From: an uncultured Bacteroides sp.
GTDB lineage: Bacteria; Bacteroidota; Bacteroidia; Bacteroidales; Bacteroidaceae
Reading direction: 5' to 3'
DNA length: 64,000 bases
Assembly (NCBI GenBank): GCA_949294185.1
Contig: CASFGA010000002.1
Location: 62,001 to 126,000 of the forward strand
Positions 46,478 to 55,987 of the stretch are shown here, piece by piece. The position numbers and the translations under genes are program-made. Under the pieces are notes generated by a model. The model ran no database searches. It saw only the letters and a list, made by a program, of their open reading frames with translations, and had not been told where the DNA came from. The stretch's first letter is position 1; every line of letters starts with the position of its first letter.

Positions 46478-49400
46478 TTATTTCTTATGTGTTTCCACCC
46501 ACTTGCGCGCATTGACGAAAGCTTCCATCCACGGTGTGATCTGGTCTTCGTGAATGCGGGAAGCAGGATAGAAGGCATTTTCCCACGGGAAACAAGCGCG
46601 CTCCAGATGCGGCATCATGGCCAGATGGCGTCCGTCCTGACTGGCGATACCTGCCACGCTGTAGTCGGAGCCGTTGGGGTTACCCGGATATTCATCGTAA
46701 GAATATTTCAGCACCACATTATAATGCTCTTCCGGATAAGGCAACGAGAATTTTCCTTCACCGTGAGCCACCCATATTCCCAACTTGGAACCGCTCAACG
46801 AACCGAACATCACGCTGCGGTTCATCGGGACAGTCACGCCAAGGAAAGCGGATTCGAACTTGTGTGAATCGTTATGCAGCATTTTTCCCTTCTTCTCGTC
46901 TTCGGGAGTAATCAGTCCCAGTTCCATCATCAACTGGCAACCGTTGCAGACACCCAATGACAACGTGTCTTCACGCGCATAGAAATTGTCGAGTGCCGCC
47001 TTGGCCTTCGGATTAAACAGGAACGTTCCTGCCCATCCCTTGGCCGAACCCAGCACATCGGAATTGGAGAATCCACCGCAGAACACAATCATATTGATGT
47101 CTTCCAAAGTCTCGCGTCCGCTAACCAAGTCGGTCATCGTCACATCCTTTACATCAAATCCGGCCAGATACAGCATATACGCCATTTCCCGTTCGCCATT
47201 CGTTCCCTTTTCACGGATGATGGCAGCCTTGATTCCGCTTGCAGTACGGCGGTTCGGATCAAGCCCGAACTGCGACAGCTTGCCGGTAAACGATTTGTCA
47301 AAGACAATCTCCATCGGCTGCTTCTTATAATTTTCAAAACGCTTCTTGGCACAGCCGTTCATGCTCTGCTTACGGTCGAGCAGATAAGAAGTAGAATACC
47401 ATACATCACGCAGATAATCGATTCCGAACTGGTAAGTAGCGTCGTGAAGCGTTACCAGAATATGACGCTCGTCAGTCGGTACGCCCAACTTCACATAACC
47501 CACACCGGCGTTTTCCAGAATCTTCTTCACCTCAGCCTTATGCTTGTCGGCCACCTGGATGACAATTCCCGGATTTTCTGCAAAGAGAATCTTGACAATA
47601 TCATCACACTTGAACTTGTTCAGACTGATTTCCATACCACCTTCCATATTGGCAAAACACATTTCCAGCAAGGCAGTGATCAATCCTCCCGCCGAAATAT
47701 CATGGCCGGCCAATATCAAGCCTTTGTTTACCAACTCCTGAACGGCAAGGAAAGCATCGCGGAAATATTCCGTATCCTTAACCATAGGCACATCATCGCC
47801 TATCTTATTCAGTGATTGGGCAAAGGCAGAACCGCCCAGACAGAAGTCATCAAAACTGAAGTCTATATGGTAGAAAGTGGATTTCTTATTGTTAACCATC
47901 ACCGGAGACACAACCTTCTTCACATCAGACACTTCTCCGCCGGCAGAAACAATGACCGTTCCCGGGCTTATGACCTTCTCCCCGTCCGGATACTTCTGCG
48001 TCATCGACAGAGAATCCTTTCCCGTCGGCACGTTTATCTGAAGGCCACAGCAGAAATCAGAGAGCGCCTTCACGGCCTTATACAGGCGCGTATCCTCTCC
48101 CTCCTGCGAACGGCACGGCCACATCCAGTTGGCGGAAAGCGACAAGCTGTCCATACCGTCGGCCAACGGAGCCCAAACGATATTGGTCAAAGCCTCAGCC
48201 ACGGCCAATACTGATCCGGCTTCCGGATTGGCCAGTGCAGCCTGCGGCGCATGGCCAAGAGCCGTAGCGATACCCTTTTCACCCCGATAGTCGAGCGCCA
48301 CCACACCGCAGTCGCTCAAAGGCAACTGGAGTTCTCCCTGGCATTGCTGGCGGGCTATCTTCCCGGTTACCGAGCGGTCTACCTTATTCGTCAGCCAGTC
48401 TTTACAAGCCACGGCCTCCAGTTGGAGCACGCGACTCACATATTCGTTCAGCTTGGCAGCGTCATAAGTCACGTTCTCATAATGACGATCCACCGTCTTG
48501 TCCACCATATAGGTCTTTGGAGACGAGCCGAACATCTGGTCAACTGCCAAGTCGAACGGACGAACGCCGTCTGCCTGTTCGAAGGCAAAGCGATGGTCTC
48601 CTGTCGTTTCACCCACAACATACATCGGAGCGCGCTCGCGCTCGGCAATCTTGCGGACATGGTCAATAGACTTCTCCTCTATCAAAAGTCCCATACGCTC
48701 TTGAGACTCATTGGCAATGATTTCTTTTGCCGACAAGGTCTCGTCTCCGATAGGCAGTTTGTCCATGTGAATCAATCCGCCGCAGTCTTCCACCAGTTCC
48801 GACAGACAGTTCACATGACCGGCCGAACCGTGGTCGTGGATGGAAACGATCGGATTCTGGTCTTCCTCACAAAGAGCACGGACCACATTATAAGCACGCT
48901 TCTGCATTTCCGCATTCGCACGCTGAACGGCATTCAGTTCGATACCTGAAGAATATCGGCCCGTATCGACAGAAGACACGGAACCACCGCCCAAACCGAT
49001 GCGATAGTTATCGCCACCCAGCACGACGATATCGTCACCCGCTTCGGGAGTTCCCTTCAAACAGTCACGCTGAGTGCCGTATCCCACACCTCCGGCAAGC
49101 ATGATTACCTTGTCGTATGCATACTTCTCGCCGTTTTCCTGATGTTCAAAAGTCAGCACCGAGCCACAAATCAGCGGTTGGCCGAATTTGTTTCCGAAGT
49201 CGGAAGCACCATTTGAAGCCTTGATCAGTATCTGCTCGGGTGTCTGGTACAGCCATTTGCGGACGGGCAATATATCCTCCCACTCGCGTCCCTCTTCCGT
49301 ACGCGGATAGGATGTCATGTAAACGGCGGTTCCGGCTATAGGCCACGAACCTTTTCCTCCGCCCATACGGTCGCGGATTTCCCCTCCCGTTCCGGTCGAT

Positions 49401-50182
49401 GCGCCGTTGAACGGCTCTACTGTGGTAGGGAAATTATGGGTTTCCGCCTTCAGCGAAATGACGGTCTTGATATCTTTGATAATAAAATAGTCGGATGTGG
49501 AATGGTCGGCAGGAGCAAACTGTTCCACTACCGGGCCTTCTGCAAACGCCACATTGTCCTTGTAGGCGGATATAATCTTGTTCGGATTTTCCTGAGTGGT
49601 CTTCTTGATCATCTGAAACAAGGAAGATTCCATTTCCTGCCCGTCGATGATGAACGTGCCTCCGAATATTTTATGGCGGCAATGTTCCGAATTGATTTGT
49701 GCAAAGCCAAACACTTCCGAGTCAGTCAGCTTACGCCCCAGATCCTTCTCCACTTTCAGCAGATAATCCATTTCTTCGCGCGAAAGTGCCAAGCCTTCCT
49801 GTTCGTTGTACTCTTCCAAATTGTCGATATACACAATCGGCTGCGGCTTGATGTTTACAGTAAAAATCTGTTGGTCCAGTCCGTGATACATGCGCTGCAG
49901 CATCGGGTCATGCTCTGCATCCCCATCTTTTACAGGGAAATACTCTTCAATGCGGCGGATTCCCTTTAATCCCATATTTTGAGTGATTTCCACGGCGTTC
50001 GTACTCCACGGGGTAATCATCTCACGACGCGGGCCGACAAACCATCCCTTCAGGTCATCTTCACTTTCCACCGCCGCATCGCCATACAACCAGCACAGCT
50101 TGTTAATATCATCCGAGTTCAAAATCTGACTGCATTCTGTTGCAATCACACTTTTAGCAGGAGTTCTGAAAAATAGAATCAT
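46478..50182 (-). CDS. purL: Phosphoribosylformylglycinamidine synthase (single-chain PurL)
   Basis: A 1234-residue single-chain FGAM synthase, the fourth step of purine synthesis; it converts FGAR and glutamine to FGAM with ATP. It carries the N-terminal domain, two AIRS-related halves (KAETHNFPTTVEPFNGASTGTGGEIRD and GLQINVPTGKDSLSM regions) and a C-terminal class I glutamine amidotransferase with the catalytic Cys in LGVCNGCQLMMELG. The start at 50182 is chosen because the earlier frame to 50293 has no conserved residues. The length suits the single-chain form found in Gram-negative bacteria. Repeats of GCACTT near the start suggest regulation. Confidence 0.96.
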   Translation of the reverse strand: MILFFRTPAKSVIATECSQILNSDDINKLCWLYGDAAVESEDDLKGWFVGPRREMITPWSTNAVEITQNMGLKGIRRIEEYFPVKDGDAEHDPMLQRMYHGLDQQIFTVNIKPQPIVYIDNLEEYNEQEGLALSREEMDYLLKVEKDLGRKLTDSEVFGFAQINSEHCRHKIFGGTFIIDGQEMESSLFQMIKKTTQENPNKIISAYKDNVAFAEGPVVEQFAPADHSTSDYFIIKDIKTVISLKAETHNFPTTVEPFNGASTGTGGEIRDRMGGGKGSWPIAGTAVYMTSYPRTEEGREWEDILPVRKWLYQTPEQILIKASNGASDFGNKFGQPLICGSVLTFEHQENGEKYAYDKVIMLAGGVGYGTQRDCLKGTPEAGDDIVVLGGDNYRIGLGGGSVSSVDTGRYSSGIELNAVQRANAEMQKRAYNVVRALCEEDQNPIVSIHDHGSAGHVNCLSELVEDCGGLIHMDKLPIGDETLSAKEIIANESQERMGLLIEEKSIDHVRKIAERERAPMYVVGETTGDHRFAFEQADGVRPFDLAVDQMFGSSPKTYMVDKTVDRHYENVTYDAAKLNEYVSRVLQLEAVACKDWLTNKVDRSVTGKIARQQCQGELQLPLSDCGVVALDYRGEKGIATALGHAPQAALANPEAGSVLAVAEALTNIVWAPLADGMDSLSLSANWMWPCRSQEGEDTRLYKAVKALSDFCCGLQINVPTGKDSLSMTQKYPDGEKVISPGTVIVSAGGEVSDVKKVVSPVMVNNKKSTFYHIDFSFDDFCLGGSAFAQSLNKIGDDVPMVKDTEYFRDAFLAVQELVNKGLILAGHDISAGGLITALLEMCFANMEGGMEISLNKFKCDDIVKILFAENPGIVIQVADKHKAEVKKILENAGVGYVKLGVPTDERHILVTLHDATYQFGIDYLRDVWYSTSYLLDRKQSMNGCAKKRFENYKKQPMEIVFDKSFTGKLSQFGLDPNRRTASGIKAAIIREKGTNGEREMAYMLYLAGFDVKDVTMTDLVSGRETLEDINMIVFCGGFSNSDVLGSAKGWAGTFLFNPKAKAALDNFYAREDTLSLGVCNGCQLMMELGLITPEDEKKGKMLHNDSHKFESAFLGVTVPMNRSVMFGSLSGSKLGIWVAHGEGKFSLPYPEEHYNVVLKYSYDEYPGNPNGSDYSVAGIASQDGRHLAMMPHLERACFPWENAFYPASRIHEDQITPWMEAFVNARKWVETHKK

Positions 50183-50183
50183 A

Positions 50184-50229
50184 GCACTTGTATAGTTAAA
50201 GTTTTTCAATGCACTTGTAAAGTAAGTGC
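50184..50229. repeat. GCACTTGTA repeats in purL leader
   Basis: GCACTTGTA occurs at 50184-50192 and 50211-50219; the second copy forms an inverted repeat with AAGTGC at 50224-50229 (stem GCACTT/AAGTGC, seven-base loop). They lie between the -7 box and the purL start, a likely position for a repressor. Confidence 0.4.
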
Positions 50230-50236
50230 AAAGGTA
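50229..50236 (-). promoter_or_regulatory. Candidate -7 box for purL
   Basis: TACCTTTG on the minus strand fits TAnnTTTG and lies 47 bases before the purL start. No TTTG at exactly 19 bases. Confidence 0.5.
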
Positions 50237-50599
50237 CAGAAAATCATCGGAATAAACGAACAAAATCAGAAGAATGAAATGTTTCGAATGCATCAGGCGG
50301 CCTTTGGAGTGCTGATTTCGGCTGTTTTTCCGGAATCAGGCCCACAGCCGAACGTTTCTTCGCCAAATGAAGCAAGCTCTCTGCCAAGCCCGGCAGACTC
50401 AAAAAAAATATTATGACAGGAGAGTGTCGCTTTTTCATCCCTATGAAAGTTCTTTTTATCCAAGTCAAAAACAATCTATCATCTTATCAGAAAAAAAACG
50501 GGCAAAATACAAGCCACATCTTTCTTCCGGAAACCGCTATCGTGAGAATAAGCAATTAAAAATGTAGGTACTTTCATAAAAAAGTGGCATCTTTGCAAC

Positions 50600-51259
50600 A
50601 TGAATTGGATAGAGCATGTAACTGTACTGGAATTATTGGTAAAAGGACTGATTGTAGGGATTGTTGTCTCTGCTCCATTGGGTCCCGTCGGCGTTCTTTG
50701 CATACAGCGCACTTTGAACAAAGGACGGTGGTTCGGTTTTGTTACCGGACTGGGGGCAGCTTTGAGCGATATATGCTACGCTTTGCTCACGGGATACGGC
50801 ATGAGTTTCATGGACGAACTGATCGTGAGACACCACATATTCCTGCAGGTGATAGGCAGCATCATGCTGCTTGCTTTCGGCATATACACATTCCGAAGCA
50901 ATCCGGTGAAGGCCTTGAGGCCGTCATCGGGAAAAAGAGGCACTTATCTGCACAATTTTGTCACCGCCTTTCTGGTCACATTCTCTAATCCGCTGATCAT
51001 TTTCCTTTTCATCGGACTTTTTGCCCGCTTCTCTTTCGTCATGCCGGGCAGTCCGGTCGGCTTCCAGCTGGTAGGATATCTCGCTATCATCTTAGGAGCC
51101 GTCGGTTGGTGGTTCAGCATAACTTATTTTGTCAATAAGGTGCGCTCGCATTTCAATGTAAGAGGCATCTGGGTGTTAAATCGTATTATCGGTGTCGTGG
51201 TGATGATCGCCGCTTTGGTAGGATTCATAATGGCGGCGACCGGCAAATCATTCTCTTAA
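50600..51259 (+). CDS. LysE/RhtB-type amino-acid exporter
   Basis: A 219-residue membrane protein of the LysE family with about six hydrophobic helices. The family opening is VGIVVSAPLGPVGVLCIQRTLNKGRWFGFVTGLGAALSDICYAL, with a proline-glycine motif in the first helix and the conserved aspartate in the third. Members export amino acids such as lysine, homoserine or threonine. It begins a four-gene run (LysE-like, DUF4924, rfbD, prfC) with gaps of 4, 41 and 12 bases. An imperfect -7 box just before the ATG suggests a nearly leaderless transcript. Confidence 0.85.
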   Translation: MNWIEHVTVLELLVKGLIVGIVVSAPLGPVGVLCIQRTLNKGRWFGFVTGLGAALSDICYALLTGYGMSFMDELIVRHHIFLQVIGSIMLLAFGIYTFRSNPVKALRPSSGKRGTYLHNFVTAFLVTFSNPLIIFLFIGLFARFSFVMPGSPVGFQLVGYLAIILGAVGWWFSITYFVNKVRSHFNVRGIWVLNRIIGVVVMIAALVGFIMAATGKSFS

Positions 51260-51263
51260 GACC

Positions 51264-51812
51264 ATGTATATATCTCAACAGCTAAAGAAGCAAAACATAG
51301 CGGAATACCTGCTATACATGTGGCAGATTGAGGATATAATCCGCGCCAACAAGTTTGACATGCGGCGAATCCACGAGTCTGTCATCGATCCGTACCCTAT
51401 CGACGACGGGCAGAAAAAGGAACTGGCGCAATGGTATGAAGACCTGATCGGCATGATGCACGATGAAGGAGTGATGGAGAAAGGACACCTCCAGATTAAC
51501 AAGAATATCATCGTATGGCTTACCGACCTGCATCTGCAGCTGCTGCATTCGCCAAAATTTCCATATTATGCGGCAGCCTACTATAAGGCCCTGCCCTTTA
51601 TTGTGGAGCTGCGTGCCAAAGGTGCCGACAGAGACGTTCCGGAGATAGAGACATGCTTTGACGCCCTATACGGAGTGCTGATGCTAAAGTTACAGAAAAA
51701 GGAAATAAGCGAAGAGACCCAAAAGGCCATCAAGGTTATCGGAGACCTTCTGGCCATTCTGTCGGACTATTATGCGAAGGACAAAAAAGGAGAATTGGAT
51801 TTTGGCGATTGA
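51264..51812 (+). CDS. DUF4924 family protein
   Basis: A 182-residue all-helical soluble protein of unknown function, matching the Bacteroidetes family DUF4924. It is rich in aromatic and charged residues (EYLLYMWQIEDIIRANKFDMRRI, NIIVWLTDLHLQLLHSPKFPYYAAAYYKALPFIVELRAKG). No catalytic motif or signal peptide is visible. It starts 4 bases after the LysE-like gene and precedes rfbD on the same strand. The family name is my recognition, not a search. Confidence 0.75.
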   Translation: MYISQQLKKQNIAEYLLYMWQIEDIIRANKFDMRRIHESVIDPYPIDDGQKKELAQWYEDLIGMMHDEGVMEKGHLQINKNIIVWLTDLHLQLLHSPKFPYYAAAYYKALPFIVELRAKGADRDVPEIETCFDALYGVLMLKLQKKEISEETQKAIKVIGDLLAILSDYYAKDKKGELDFGD

Positions 51813-51853
51813 AAACGGATTTTTCATCACCGCCTCCATTTATTTTTCTTAGT

Positions 51854-52717
51854 ATGAAAACAATATTGATAACAGGCGCAAACGGCCAACTGGGAAACGA
51901 AATGCGGCTATTGGCCGAAAAAAGGCAGGCTTACAGCTATTGCTTCACGGACATTGACGAACTGGACATCTGTGATGAAAAGGCAGTCATGGATTTTGTC
52001 GAGAAACATCAGATTGACATCATTGTCAATTGTGCTGCCTATACTGCTGTAGATAAGGCTGAAGACAATATCGAACTGTGCGACCGGCTGAATCATCTGG
52101 CTCCGGGCTACCTCGCAAAAGCCGTTCAAAGCCGCAACGGATACCTGATACAGGTTTCAACCGACTATGTGTTCGACGGAACCGCCCATATCCCTTATCG
52201 GGAAGACGACTTGACCTGTCCCGATTCCGTATACGGCTCGACCAAACTGGCGGGCGAACAGGAAGCCATGAAATATTGCCCGAACACGATGGTCGTCCGC
52301 ACGGCATGGCTTTACTCCACTTTCGGAAACAATTTCGTAAAGACCATGCTCCGGCTGGGACGGGAACGTGATTCACTCGGCGTAATATTCGACCAAATCG
52401 GCACGCCCACCTATGCACGCGACCTGGCTCTCGCCATCTTCACGGCCATAGACAAGGGTATCGTGCCCGGCATCTACCATTACAGCAACGAAGGAGTATG
52501 TTCTTGGTATGACTTTACCCAACTGATTCATCGGACGGCAGGCATCAGCACTTGCACACTGAAGCCGCTTCATACCGGGGAATACCCGGCAAAAGCCAAC
52601 CGTCCGCATTACTCCGTGCTTGACAAGACCAAGATAAAGACTGTATACAAGATAGAAATCCCCTATTGGATTGACAGCCTGAAGGAATGTATCAACAAAC
52701 TGGAATCATGCCAATAA
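51854..52717 (+). CDS. rfbD: dTDP-4-dehydrorhamnose reductase
   Basis: A 287-residue short-chain dehydrogenase that makes dTDP-L-rhamnose in the last step of the pathway. The NADPH motif is TGANGQLGNEMR at the N terminus; the stretch VNCAAYTAVDKAEDN is conserved; and the catalytic YxxxK is in DSVYGSTKLAGEQE. The ATG at 51854 begins the conserved N terminus; an in-frame start at 51809 adds a leader. It is 7.8 kb from rfbB, with purL and a fucosidase between, and shares an apparent transcript with DUF4924 and prfC. Confidence 0.92.
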   Translation: MKTILITGANGQLGNEMRLLAEKRQAYSYCFTDIDELDICDEKAVMDFVEKHQIDIIVNCAAYTAVDKAEDNIELCDRLNHLAPGYLAKAVQSRNGYLIQVSTDYVFDGTAHIPYREDDLTCPDSVYGSTKLAGEQEAMKYCPNTMVVRTAWLYSTFGNNFVKTMLRLGRERDSLGVIFDQIGTPTYARDLALAIFTAIDKGIVPGIYHYSNEGVCSWYDFTQLIHRTAGISTCTLKPLHTGEYPAKANRPHYSVLDKTKIKTVYKIEIPYWIDSLKECINKLESCQ

Positions 52718-52729
52718 ACCAAACAGATT

Positions 52730-54301
52730 ATGGCCAATCAAGAAATAGAAAGAAGACGAACATTTGCAATTATCGCCCATCCGGATGCCGGTAAAACCTC
52801 GCTGACTGAGAAATTATTGCTATTTGGAGGACAGATTCAGGTGGCGGGAGCGGTAAAATCGAACAAGATCAGAAAAACGGCAACCTCTGACTGGATGGAC
52901 ATTGAGAAGCAGCGCGGCATCTCGGTGACCACCTCCGTAATGGAGTTTGATTATCACGACTACAAAGTGAACATCCTTGATACGCCGGGACACCAGGACT
53001 TTGCGGAAGATACATACCGCACACTGACTGCTGTCGACAGCGTAATCATCGTGGTGGACGGGGCGAAAGGTGTGGAAACCCAGACCAGAAAACTGATGGA
53101 AGTATGCCGGATGCGCAACACACCGGTCATTATCTTCGTCAACAAAATGGACCGCGAAGCCAAAGACCCGTTCGACCTGCTCGATGAACTGGAAGAAGAA
53201 CTGGTCATCAATGTCCGTCCGCTGACATGGCCGATAGAAAGCGGGCCGCGCTTCAAGGGCGTATATAATATATATGAGCAGAAACTGAATCTTTTCCAAC
53301 CCTCAAAGCAGGTTGTGACAGAAAAAGTGGAAGTCGATATCCATACAGACGAACTGGACAACCATATCGGAACGCCTTTGGCCGAGAGACTGCGCAGCGA
53401 ACTGGAGCTCATCGAGGGAGTATACCCGGAGTTTAACGTGGATGAGTACCTGAAAGGCGAACTGGCTCCCGTATTCTTCGGTTCCGCCCTCAATAACTTC
53501 GGCGTACAGGAACTGCTTGACTGCTTCGTCGAGATAGCACCCAGCCCGCGGCCGGTACAAGCGGAAGAACGTATGGTAAATCCAGACGAACCGAAATTCA
53601 CGGGATTCATCTTCAAGATCACTGCCAACATCGACCCCAACCACCGCTCTTGTGTGGCTTTCTGCAAGGTATGCTCCGGCAAGTTCACGCGAAACACGCC
53701 TTATCTGCATGTCCGCCACAACAAGACCATGCGATTCTCCTCGCCTACCCAATTCATGGCGCAGCGCAAAACGACCGTAGACGAAGCATGGGCCGGCGAC
53801 ATCATCGGATTGCCGGACAATGGCACCTTTAAAATCGGCGATACGCTGACAGAAGGGGAGACTCTGCACTTTAAGGGACTGCCAAGCTTCTCTCCCGAAA
53901 TGTTCAAATACATAGAGAATGCAGACCCTATGAAGACCAAGCAACTGAACAAAGGAATTGACCAACTGATGGACGAAGGCGTGGCACAGCTGTTTGTCAA
54001 CCAGTTCAACGGACGAAAAGTCATCGGAACCGTGGGACAGCTGCAATTCGAGGTTATCCAATATCGTCTGGAAAACGAATATAACGCCAAATGCCGTTGG
54101 GAACCGGTCAGCCTGTATAAGGCATGCTGGATAGAAAGCGACGATGCAGCCGAACTGGAAGCTTTCAAGAAGCGCAAATACCAGTATATGGCCAAAGACC
54201 GTGAAGGACGCGACGTATTTCTGGCCGACAGCGGCTACGTGCTTCAGATGGCGCAAAACGATTTCAAGCACATCAAGTTCCACTTTACATCCGAGTTTTA
54301 A
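52730..54301 (+). CDS. prfC: Peptide chain release factor 3
   Basis: A 523-residue translational GTPase that recycles release factors 1 and 2 after termination. G1 is [16 protein letters not shown]2 falls in [17 protein letters not shown]3 is DTPGHQDF and G4 is NKMD in [12 protein letters not shown]. The RF3-type C terminus ([24 protein letters not shown]) separates it from EF-G. It is the last gene of the LysE-like/DUF4924/rfbD run and is closed by a hairpin. Confidence 0.95.
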   Translation: MANQEIERRRTFAIIAHPDAGKTSLTEKLLLFGGQIQVAGAVKSNKIRKTATSDWMDIEKQRGISVTTSVMEFDYHDYKVNILDTPGHQDFAEDTYRTLTAVDSVIIVVDGAKGVETQTRKLMEVCRMRNTPVIIFVNKMDREAKDPFDLLDELEEELVINVRPLTWPIESGPRFKGVYNIYEQKLNLFQPSKQVVTEKVEVDIHTDELDNHIGTPLAERLRSELELIEGVYPEFNVDEYLKGELAPVFFGSALNNFGVQELLDCFVEIAPSPRPVQAEERMVNPDEPKFTGFIFKITANIDPNHRSCVAFCKVCSGKFTRNTPYLHVRHNKTMRFSSPTQFMAQRKTTVDEAWAGDIIGLPDNGTFKIGDTLTEGETLHFKGLPSFSPEMFKYIENADPMKTKQLNKGIDQLMDEGVAQLFVNQFNGRKVIGTVGQLQFEVIQYRLENEYNAKCRWEPVSLYKACWIESDDAAELEAFKKRKYQYMAKDREGRDVFLADSGYVLQMAQNDFKHIKFHFTSEF

Positions 54302-54322
54302 GGCCGAATGCCATAAGAAACG

Positions 54323-54364
54323 GCGGGACTGAATCTTCTTTCGCATGACGAGATTCAGTCCCGC
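54323..54364 (+). terminator. Terminator after prfC
   Basis: A 14-bp perfect stem (54323-54336 with 54351-54364) with a 14-base loop begins 21 bases after the stop and is followed by TGTTTTTTT. Confidence 0.87.
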
Positions 54365-54460
54365 TGTTTTTTTATCCTTCCCAAAGGAAATAAAAACCCG
54401 ACAAAAAAAATGTCTTGTATGGATAATTTCGTATCTTTACCCTATCCAAAAAAGCAATCA

Positions 54461-55987
54461 ATGAACCTGAAACTCCTTTTAATCCTATCTGTCATGGTCA
54501 ACCATCTATTCAACGCCTTTTCGCAAAGCACGGACGGCATACGTGTCCCTGCCGTAGCCGGAAGATTCTACCCGGCAAATCCCCAGACTCTAAGAGCCGA
54601 CATAGACAATCTCCTGAAAGAAACGGCAGATGAAGGAGACGGCGGCCTGCAAGCCCTGATCGTCCCCCACGCCGGATACGTGTTCTCCGGATCTACCGCC
54701 GCACAGGGCTTCGGACAGATAAGGCCGGATGCCGTCTATAAACGCATATTTCTACTGGGGCCGAGTCATCAGGCCGCGTTCGACGGGGCTTCGGCCAACA
54801 ATGCCTTCCGTCATTACGCGACTCCCCTCGGCAATGTTGAAGTCGACACAGCAACCTGCGAAGCGCTGATGCAGGCGGACGATGTGTTCTGCTACCTTCC
54901 CGAAGCGCACCGGAAAGAGCATTGTCTTGAAGTTGAACTGCCCTTCCTGCAACGCCGGTTAAGGCAAATGCCTCCCATTGTCCCGATTATTGTCAGTACG
55001 CACAAGTTGGATAAGCTGAAAAGAATAGCCAACGCCTTGAAGCCCTATTTCAATGCAGAAAATCTCTTTGTCATCAGCAGCGACTTCTCCCATTATCCCG
55101 CCTACGAGGATGCCCGGTATGCCGACAAGGTCACGGCAGACGCCATCTTGTCCGGTTCCTTGACCGAATTTCTAAAGGCTATAGACAGCAATGCCGACAG
55201 GCAAACGCCCAATCTGGTTACCAGCGCGTGCGGACAGTGCCCGATAGCCGTGCTGTTGCTGATGATGCAAGACCGTCCGGATCTGTGCATCCGCCATCTG
55301 GCCTACTGCAATTCCGGCGATTCGCCATACGGAGAAAAAGACCGTGTAGTGGGCTATCACGCCTTTTCCGTTGTCCGCCGCCAAGAGAAAGACAAGAAAA
55401 CGCCCCAAACACCGGCACAATCGTTCTCCTTATCGGCGGAAGAAAAACGGACGCTGCTGCACATCGCCCGCAAAAGCATTGAAAACAGACTGTATGGCAA
55501 GGCGGAACAGGTTTACGACACGGCAAGACTGACTCCCCTGCTGAAGCAAAACTGCGGAGCATTCGTCACGCTCCGGATTAACGGGGAGCTGCGCGGATGT
55601 ATCGGGAATCTGGCGGGATACAGGCCGCTTTATCAGACCGTTTCCAGCATGGCAGAAGCCGCCGCGTTCGAGGATCCGCGCTTTTATCCGCTGACCAAAG
55701 ATGAGTTTCCTGACATCCATATCGACATTTCCGTATTGTCGCCCCTGAAAAGAATCCGTTCGGCCGACGAGTTTCAATTAGGGAAGCACGGCATTCTGAT
55801 GATAAAAGGGGAGCATCGGGGCACCTTTCTTCCCCAGGTGGCCGAAGAAACCGGCTGGTCGAAAGAGGAATTCCTCCGCCATTGTGCACACGACAAGGCG
55901 GGACTGCCGTGGGACGGATGGCGGGATGCAGAACTGTATGTCTATGAAGCCGAGGTATTCGATGAAAAGAGCATGGCCAATGAATGA
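54461..55987 (+). CDS. AmmeMemoRadiSam system: Memo (B) and AMMECR1 (A) fusion, exported-looking
   Basis: A 508-residue fusion. Residues about 30-305 are a Memo/MEMO1-like domain (VAGRFYPANPQTL, IVPHAGYVFSGSTAA, LLGPSHQ, VISSDFSHYP, SACGQCPIAVLL) with the conserved histidines and cysteine of the dioxygenase-like fold. Residues about 325-505 are an AMMECR1 domain with the hallmark LRGCIG in NGELRGCIGNLAG. The N terminus (MNLKLLLILSVMVNHLFNAFSQ) looks like a signal peptide, which would put the protein outside the cytoplasm and away from the radical-SAM partner. An earlier in-frame start (54410) would add 17 polar residues and hide the signal. The gene overlaps the radical SAM gene by 8 bases. 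The three-part system's activity is not known. Confidence 0.88.
   Translation: MNLKLLLILSVMVNHLFNAFSQSTDGIRVPAVAGRFYPANPQTLRADIDNLLKETADEGDGGLQALIVPHAGYVFSGSTAAQGFGQIRPDAVYKRIFLLGPSHQAAFDGASANNAFRHYATPLGNVEVDTATCEALMQADDVFCYLPEAHRKEHCLEVELPFLQRRLRQMPPIVPIIVSTHKLDKLKRIANALKPYFNAENLFVISSDFSHYPAYEDARYADKVTADAILSGSLTEFLKAIDSNADRQTPNLVTSACGQCPIAVLLLMMQDRPDLCIRHLAYCNSGDSPYGEKDRVVGYHAFSVVRRQEKDKKTPQTPAQSFSLSAEEKRTLLHIARKSIENRLYGKAEQVYDTARLTPLLKQNCGAFVTLRINGELRGCIGNLAGYRPLYQTVSSMAEAAAFEDPRFYPLTKDEFPDIHIDISVLSPLKRIRSADEFQLGKHGILMIKGEHRGTFLPQVAEETGWSKEEFLRHCAHDKAGLPWDGWRDAELYVYEAEVFDEKSMANE

Larger units (their letters stand above)
50183..50599. other. Divergent region between purL and LysE-like gene
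   Basis: This 417-base stretch holds the purL leader with repeats and a -7 box (50229-50236) near its left end. No clear gene lies in the rest. An imperfect -7 box (CATCTTTG, 50589-50596) lies right before the LysE-like start, so the transcript of that gene may have almost no leader. Confidence 0.5.
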
